The notes under the pieces were generated by a model. It saw only the letters and a list, made by a program, of their open reading frames with translations, made no database searches and had not been told where the DNA came from. From NCBI GenBank assembly GCA_007258455.2, contig VDFB02047230.1:159038635-159102634 (forward strand): 64,000 nucleotides of DNA. The letters run 5' to 3'. The position numbers and the translations under genes were made by a program. Positions 57,773-64,000 of the stretch are shown here, piece after piece (position 1 is the stretch's first letter; every line of letters starts with the position of its first letter). The stretch comes from Sequoia sempervirens (lineage: Eukaryota; Streptophyta; Pinopsida; Cupressales; Cupressaceae).

Positions 57773-58889
57773 CTTGAGCAAGTCCTCCTACTCTTTGTTG
57801 TGTCCTTTTCCCTTTGATTTCCCCTATTCCTGTTTAACTCCTTATACTTGGCATTGAGGTCATATGGATATTCTACCTCTCTATCCCAGTCATCAGGATT
57901 TCTAAGGAAACCCTCATTGAATCTAACCCTTACTTTCCATTAATGTGAATTCTCAGTGTTCTAATCTATAGTAACATGTACCGGAGGAGGTGGTTGAAGA
58001 TGTAATGGAGGCCTATACCTCATTCATATCCTTTTAGTCTTAAGCTACTGCAGAATATCTTCCAATGCCTCTGTTCTTTTGTAAGACCACTTAATATTGG
58101 TAGGTAAAATCACCTCCCTCCTTTTAAGGTACATAGGAAGAGGAGTGTACCTCTCTTCACAAGCACTCCGTGCTTTTTCTATCAATTCTAGCCCGTGGAC
58201 TTTGAAATGCTCAAAATAGATCCAAAGATTATCATTATACTTCTCTCAATTTCATTGATCTTAATGCTACATAATTGAGCTTTAAAAGAAAAAGGTTTCT
58301 TATTAGGGTATCTCATCTAAAGTCTAACATTCTTTTTTCCCTGTAAATACTCTTTTTTTTATTTCTTTCCATTGAATTTTATTTTGCATGGTGGACATAA
58401 ATTCCCTGAGCTGAACTTTACCAACAAAGAGATTAACAAATAAATTGGTATGTCTTTCCAAAAACAAATTATGCATAAAGAATTCACACAATAAATTCGG
58501 CTAAGTAGGTGTTGATTCTTTAAATGCTTTTAAAAACTCCTCATCATCCATATCATGTGGTAGATTGCAGGAAAATCTCAATAATTCCATCTTAATAATT
58601 GCTCCTTTAAAAACATGGAATACAATTTGGATGGTTTTCTACAGGCTAATAATAATTCGCCAATTTGGCATGCATCTGTCTTTGCTTGATAAAGACTGTC
58701 ATATGACTCTTCTAATAAAATTATCTCCTTTTTTAGTCTAGCATTCTCTATCTCTTCCTGTCTCATAAAATAACACCTTTCCACCCATGTAACCAACAAT
58801 GGAGGTATATGAACCTGAAACCATTCCATTGTAAAATTCTAGACCAATTTTTTCAATTTTTGATTAAAATAAGCAATGCAACACGCATC
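57773..58889 (-). pseudogene. C-terminal part of the element's coiled-coil protein
   Basis: The - strand frame 58578-58829 reads FQVHIPPLLVTWVERCYFM, then a helical stretch EEIENARLKKEIILLEESYD. Further segments, DDEEFLKAFKE, NLFVGKVQLREFMSTMQNK and GFLRNPDDWDREVEYPYDLN, continue towards the polypurine tract with stops and frame changes. No known domain recognised. It looks like the continuation of the protein beginning at 62553, separated from it by the solo LTR. Confidence 0.55.
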
Positions 58890-60732
58890 TGTTAGGGTTA
58901 ACTCTTAAACCAAAATGATGCAAAATACAACTCTAACCAAGGATGTACACCAAGATCCCAAGTTGGGAAAGGGTGAGTATATGGTTAGAGGATCTCAATG
59001 CACTGTTGAACTGAGTAACTCTAACCAAGAATGTGCCGAGAGATGGTGAGCATATGGTCAGAGGATCCCTACAAGCTACCAACTGAAGTAACTCTAACCA
59101 AGAATGCGCTGAGAGGTGGTGAGCATATAGTCAAAGGATCCATGTAATGCAATGATGGCTCAGCCGATCAACAAAATGATATTACAATGCAAGTTCAGAA
59201 TGTAAATAGGTGGCAAGCCAACCTCTTCCACTTAATCAACAGGCATTACAATGAGTAAAAGTAGAAGATGGATGAGAATGCTGACAGTACTACTATTCAA
59301 CTTACAATGAATTAGATTTCTTGTCAAGAACATAAGATTAGAAGCTCTCCAATGCTGCAATAATAAAATAAGATCTCTCCAAAGCTTAATAAGAATTTCT
59401 AGTAAAAAACCCTTCACCAAAATGCAATTACCTAAATTTGATATGACAGAACATGGACTAAAAATGCATAACCAGCAACACAAAACCTTACTAAAATGCT
59501 CATAAAAAACTCCTAACTCAACCAATGAACCTGAAACTGAATGCAAAGAACTCCAATAAGGATGGCAACCAAGTTTCTAACATGAAACTTCAACTTCTAG
59601 CTGTATATTTTTTTTGGCAAAACTCCCAAGACTGCCCCAGAAGGTATCGCTGCAAGAGGGGTGATTTTTAGCTAGAAAAAACCAGACTTCATTAAAAATT
59701 CTCAAACTTCACAGAAAGGGGTGCCCTTAGCTAGAAAATGCATGGGTAAACTACCTAGAACCAAAATAAATTATCCCAAAGACTTATGATTAAAAACTTT
59801 AATCTGCAATCTAGAACCAGCGACTCCATATTTTGATTAAATTGCAAGAAATTGAACTAAAATTGCAAAAACAACTACTAAAATGCAAAACTCACTACAA
59901 AGCTCACTCATCTACAACTAACTCTCAACTGATTGCTATCTTCCAAGCAAGAAGTCGAGCCAAGGCTAGGAGGCATGCATTCCTCGAAGCAATCCTGATA
60001 CCATTTCGGCAGCATAACAATACTAAAGACATAAGATGATAAAATGAAGAGAAGAGGTCTCCTTATATAGACCGAGCAAGGAACCTCCAGAAGCTTCTAG
60101 AAGTGGCGCCCTAATTTTCAAATTTGAAATAACCTTGTTTTCCCTCCAGAAATGGCGTCCCATTCTTCAAAGCAACATTTGACTTTTTAAATAATTTTAA
60201 AATCCATCTTTCCTCTCAAGTTGGCGTCCCATATCCCAAGCATGATTTTTTACCTTAGAAAATATAAAATTACCTCCTGATGAGGTGTCCACCCTTGAAA
60301 TCCCCTTTTTAAAACAACTTGAAGTGATACCACTAGGCCAAGGGGTCAATATTAAAATATAACATTAAAATATAACATTATTTAAATCAACATAACCTAT
60401 CTCTCCAAAATTCATCCCTAGGCCAAAAATGATCAAACCAACTGAACTGGCTGAAGAAGGAAGCCAACTGCACTGAAAACCATAGGACCACTGCCAAAAA
60501 TGGAATTTACTAAAAATAGTAAATTCATGAAGGTTCTTGGATCACACAGCAAGTCATACCACTGTGAAGCTCTCTGAAAACCCAGAAAGAATCCACAATT
60601 AAAACTCCAAACTTTGAGCAACAACAACCACCAAAATAGGAAACCCTAATTTTACCCTCTGAGTAGCCTATAGGTCTCCGGAATAGGCCAACGGTCAACT
60701 GAATTGATCATGCTCGAGAAGGGGGCACTACA
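58890..60732 (-). mobile_element. Solo LTR inside the - strand element
   Basis: About 1.84 kb from TGTTAGGGTTAAC to GGGGGCACTACA (TG...CA on +). On the - strand it has a TATA box in TCTATATAAGGAGACC near 60065. Four-base CATC flanks both ends (58886-58889 and 60731-60734), so the exact right end is ambiguous by a few bases. The coding sequences on either side belong together once it is removed. It contains three copies of CTAACCAAG...GTGAGCATATGGT (58930-59140). Confidence 0.7.
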
Positions 60733-62553
60733 TCCATTTTGGTTGGTTTAGTTTGTATTTATTTTGACTCCATTGTTGGTTTAACATTAATCTCCTGCAT
60801 ATCTTGCTCCAACTCAACAATTTAGCTTGACGCATTAAGCTCATATTTTTGTTTGTCCTTTTCTTTTTCAAAAGTTGTAAGTAATTGCATAAAATTATCA
60901 GTTAAAATTTTGATTTGTTTGTCTTTTTCAAACAAATTTGTCACATACCTTTTACCTTCCTCATTCCATTGTTGCACCTGAAATTGCAATTCTTTAATAA
61001 TTTTATCTTTTTGTTCTATTTGATTCTTAAAATTTGTAATTTCCTGATCTCTTTTCTTCAAAATTGCAGTGTGTACATCTATTTCTTCATGTTGCTCATT
61101 GATTTGTTCTTCATTTTTTTGCAACTGATATTTCAAATGAACAATTTATGCTTTTAACTCCTCTAACTGTGTTTCTTTATGATCAACCTTTGTATTGATA
61201 GCAAAAGGAAAACTAGGAATTTCTACATCATCATTGGTCACATTTTCTTCATTAGGCACCTCAAATGAACCTTGCTCAATAACATTGGTAACTAGGGGAG
61301 ACAATTGTTCCACAAAGTTATCCTCAACACCCAAATAATGTGGTGTTTGCTCCCCTTCTTCTTCTTGTCCTGATTGAAGTGGCATATCCTCCCTCTTAGC
61401 CTCAGGGGATTGACTAGATTGTTTTTTACTTTCTTTTGTTGCTCCCTTTCAAGGTTAAACCTCAATTTCTAGTGATTAGGCTTCAATATTATGCCTTTTC
61501 TCTTTAGGGGCATTCAATTGATCACAATCTACCATATCACTAATTTCAACAGATAACCTCTTACTTCTCCTTAAAGGAGGAGGTGTTTGCAATGTTATTC
61601 TAGATCTATTTTTCTTCTTGCGAGGAGTTTCCTCATCTCCTAAATATATTATTTCTACATTTTCTTGATGGCCTGGGGCTTTTTGAAATGTTGGGTGAAA
61701 TTTTTGGTGCTTCGCCATCAAGAGTTGGCTTGGTATGTTGGGGTTCAAAAACATTTCGAGGCTAAGGGGAAGGCTCTTCCAAATTCTGAGGTGTGGGCCG
61801 TCCATATGACTCACCTTCTTCAAAGTGTCTTATGGGCTCTGGGTTTTCAAATTTTTGAAAAACAATTTGCTAATTTCTTTCCATTTTCTTTCAGAAATGA
61901 TGTTTAAAAATTAAGTGGATGAGGCCATGATGTTTAAGTGTCCCTAAACCAATTTTGAACCTTTCTATCATGTTAATAATAGAACCACAAAGAAATGCAG
62001 GTAGATTAACCCTAAGTGCAAGGTTTCCAGCACCATGGTGCAAATGGGTGAGTAGGCGTTGAAAAGGTGAACCTATAATTACTGCACATTATCCTTCACA
62101 AGTGAAATATTTGATAATCCAAGCCACTGCTATTCTCCATGGCTCCAAAATGGACATTCTCTGAAATCCTTTATTTTTCCCTCTAGTATTTACAATCAAT
62201 AAAGGATGAGGTTCCCCTTCCCTACTAAAGAGCTCTACCATTTTCTGATAAGAAATATTGGTGGTTTCTAAAAAATTAATACCCTCACTTTTAAGACCAA
62301 ATAGATGAGAAATTATCTTAGGACTTACCTTGAACCGCTTGCCATGTACTATAGATTGACCATCTGAGAAATTTTCTGCAAATTCTTTCACTAACTGCTC
62401 ATTGTTTCCTTCAAATTTCTTTATGAACTCTATCCACCCAAATCTTTGGAATAGTTCTAAAATATTGCTTAATGCCAATAATTTTTCTGTCGAAGCTGGT
62501 TCAGATTATGTTTAGCTCCTCCCATACTGTGTTTTTCTTCCGGGTTTGCTCAT
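60733..62553 (-). pseudogene. Transposon-associated protein with coiled coil, N-terminal part
   Basis: ATG at 62551-62553 starts MSKPGRKTQYGRS, then two stops, then an open frame (62089-62478) with LVKEFAENFSDGQSIVHGKR, FKVSPKIISHLFGLKSEG and LEPWRIAVAWIIKYFTC. This pattern resembles the 'putative plant transposon protein' domain found in extra ORFs of gypsy elements. After a frame change, one frame (61823-60822) with nonsense codons only gives an acidic linker and a long coiled coil (EEQINEQHEEIDVH, QIEQKDKIIKELQFQVQQW). The domain assignment is by pattern memory only. Function unknown. Confidence 0.6.
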
Positions 62554-63139
62554 TTTTTGCTAAAATGCCATGGTGCTCAAAAACTGTTTAAACAAAACTG
62601 AATTGCAGAGTAAAGAAATGTAAATGTTTCAATCACTTTTACTTGATACAGCCAATGGGGCATGAATTCATTGTTTCTTTTGGGATTCACTATACTTTCA
62701 TTATTACTTTGCATGGGAAAAAGTGCAAAAATTGTCATACCTCAAGCAAGCGTACAATCCATACATTTTACTAAGCTTGGAAAGGGTGGTGGTTTGTTCC
62801 AATTTATTTATCTTTATTCAAAATAATTGCCTACTTAAAGTAAAAATTTTATGTACCTTTCATCCCATCATCAATTTGAAAATCACTTACCTTTGTTGAC
62901 GTAATAGTATAATTAGATGGGATGGCAGTGGTGGTAATGAATTTATGGTGAATGAGGATGGGACAGCTAATTAATGTTGGAATTATTATGAGGAAAAAAT
63001 AACCATAATCATTTTGATTTATTATGATAGGATATGGTAATGTAGGGTGTGGATTTCAAAGGTAATGGAAAAATTTAATAATAGACATGTGTATGACATT
63101 GGAAATATCAAAGCATTTGGAAAGGAAAAGAATTTACAA
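62554..63139. other. Leader DNA between hairpin array and ORF
   Basis: AT-rich, no coding or repeat feature recognised on either strand. Confidence 0.5.
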
Positions 63140-63745
63140 AAATCTGGAGCATTGTTGGAAGATGCAGTTGGGGTAAAGAACGAAAAAAGTTCTAGAGCAT
63201 TCTAAGAGACACACCAGAATGAAAAAGTGAAGTGGAAAAATTTTGGAGCATTGCTAGAAGATGCAACTAGAGTGAAAAAGAAATTTTTGGAGCATCGTCG
63301 TCAGAATGCAGCAACGAAGTTTATGGAGCATCGTCGAAAGATTCAGCCAAAGCAACAACAAAAAATTTAGAGCGTCGTTGAAAAATGCAGCTAGAGCAAC
63401 AAAAAAAAATTTGGAGCATCGTCGAAAGATGCAGCTAGAGCAGCAACAAGATTTCCAAAGCATTGCCAAAAGATGTCGTTGGAAGAAGAAAGTGGAATTT
63501 CTGAAGCATCATTGAAAGATGCAGCCAAAATGCAAAAGAAAATTTTTGGAGCATCGTTGAAAGATGTTGCCAAAATAAGGAAGCATAATGAAGGGCGTTG
63601 GACTTAGATTTTTTGGAGCATCATTAAAAGATGCGCCAGACTATAGGAACAAACAGGGAACGACACTAGTCAGGCATGCAAGTTCTAGAGCACTACAACA
63701 ATTGAACTAATAAGTTCCGGAGCATCGCAGCAAGATGTGCAAGAA
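63140..63745. repeat. Degenerate tandem array of hairpin-forming units (about 44 bp, about 12 copies)
   Basis: Each unit contains TTGGAGCATCGTYGAAAGATGC followed by AGCC/AGCTA and an A/G-rich tail. The core GCATC-N7-GATGC is self-complementary. Perfect 5-bp stems occur at 63416-63432, 63506-63522 and 63618-63634, and near-perfect ones at 63149-63165 and 63551-63567. Some units keep compatible stems despite changed loops. Short ORFs on both strands cross it, but their content is just the repeat. Confidence 0.82.
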
Positions 63746-64000
63746 TCTGTGTTTGACTAATCATGATGTCCTGCAAAACATAAATGAATTTAGCCAAGTC
63801 CAAAGGATGAAAATTTTAAAAGAAATTCCCTGAAGTAATTACAAATACATACACATGCATCATTTTTATTTTTATTTAATTTTTTTAATTTTTTTTAGTT
63901 CAAGTGACTATTAATTCGAGCATTCCATTGGCTCTGTCATAGCAAAGTCAATGCATTGTACTTCTCCTTGCATTTCTACCATCCTTGTAGATTCCTCCCT
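63746..64000. other. AT-rich end of window
   Basis: T-runs at 63865-63900. Nothing supported. Confidence 0.4.

Larger units (their letters stand above)
56490..64000 (-). mobile_element. LTR retroelement on - strand inserted in the copia-3 LTR (partial)
   Basis: On the - strand: leader with a hairpin array (about 63750-63140), an ORF from 62553, a coiled-coil region, more coding remnants to about 57771, a polypurine tract, and the 3' LTR 57754-56490. The 5' LTR would be beyond 64000. No gag, protease, reverse transcriptase or integrase is visible in the 6.2 kb of interior shown. Either gag-pol lies further right or this is a non-autonomous element carrying its own unusual protein. A solo LTR interrupts the coding region. 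Confidence 0.65.

Noticed and set aside
63306..63573. ORFs on both strands in the hairpin array
   Set aside because: They only translate the 44-bp repeat; no start context or domain.
1..64000. tRNA and rRNA genes
   Set aside because: No cloverleaf with B-box or rRNA signature was recognised; primer-binding sites resemble tRNA ends but are parts of retroelements.

Overview
The window is nuclear DNA of a seed plant with a large, repeat-rich genome. A gymnosperm is the best guess, from the 16-kb intron and the nested LTR retrotransposons, but the sequence alone does not prove it. It is AT-rich, has spliceosomal gene structure, and shows no bacterial or organellar organisation.

The only host gene I can support is on the + strand: the last three coding exons (4946-5059, 5498-5647, 21875-22042) of a J-domain protein. 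They splice in phase 0 and end in a helical arm plus a C-terminal J domain with an HPD motif. The last intron is 16,227 bp. It holds a solo LTR with a perfect 5-bp target-site duplication (8581-10084), the end of another LTR element (about 18.5-19.5 kb), and a full-length antisense L1-type LINE (10811-17078). The LINE has a 13-bp target-site duplication, a poly(A) tail and two intact ORFs. Both the first visible exon and the terminal exon lie beside tandem duplications carrying extra, broken copies.

Left edge (1-3050): a decayed Ty1/copia element on the - strand, itself interrupted by about 1.24 kb of AT-rich DNA. From 22.4 to 28.9 kb the DNA is gene-free, with one more decayed copia gag/protease remnant (about 25.5-26.7 kb) and several short tandem duplications.

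Right half (28932-64000): a nested retroelement stack. A - strand copia element (LTRs at 28932-30630 and 55238 to about 56489) is split by a 20.3-kb Ty3/gypsy element of the Tat type on the + strand (32573-52919, 5-bp duplication CATAC). The gypsy element has two LTRs in tandem at its 5' end, gag-pol broken almost only by nonsense codons, two RNase H domains, and an antisense plant-mobile-domain ORF before the 3' LTR. The right copia LTR is cut by the 3' LTR (56490-57754) of a further - strand LTR element. That element's visible interior encodes a transposon-associated, coiled-coil protein and no visible gag-pol; it carries a solo LTR (58890 to about 60732), and its leader holds an array of hairpin-forming repeats (63140-63745).

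The host gene is overlaid by several generations of retroelements. The LINE looks youngest, the Tat element intermediate and the copia elements oldest. This ranking rests on ORF integrity and LTR similarity judged by eye.
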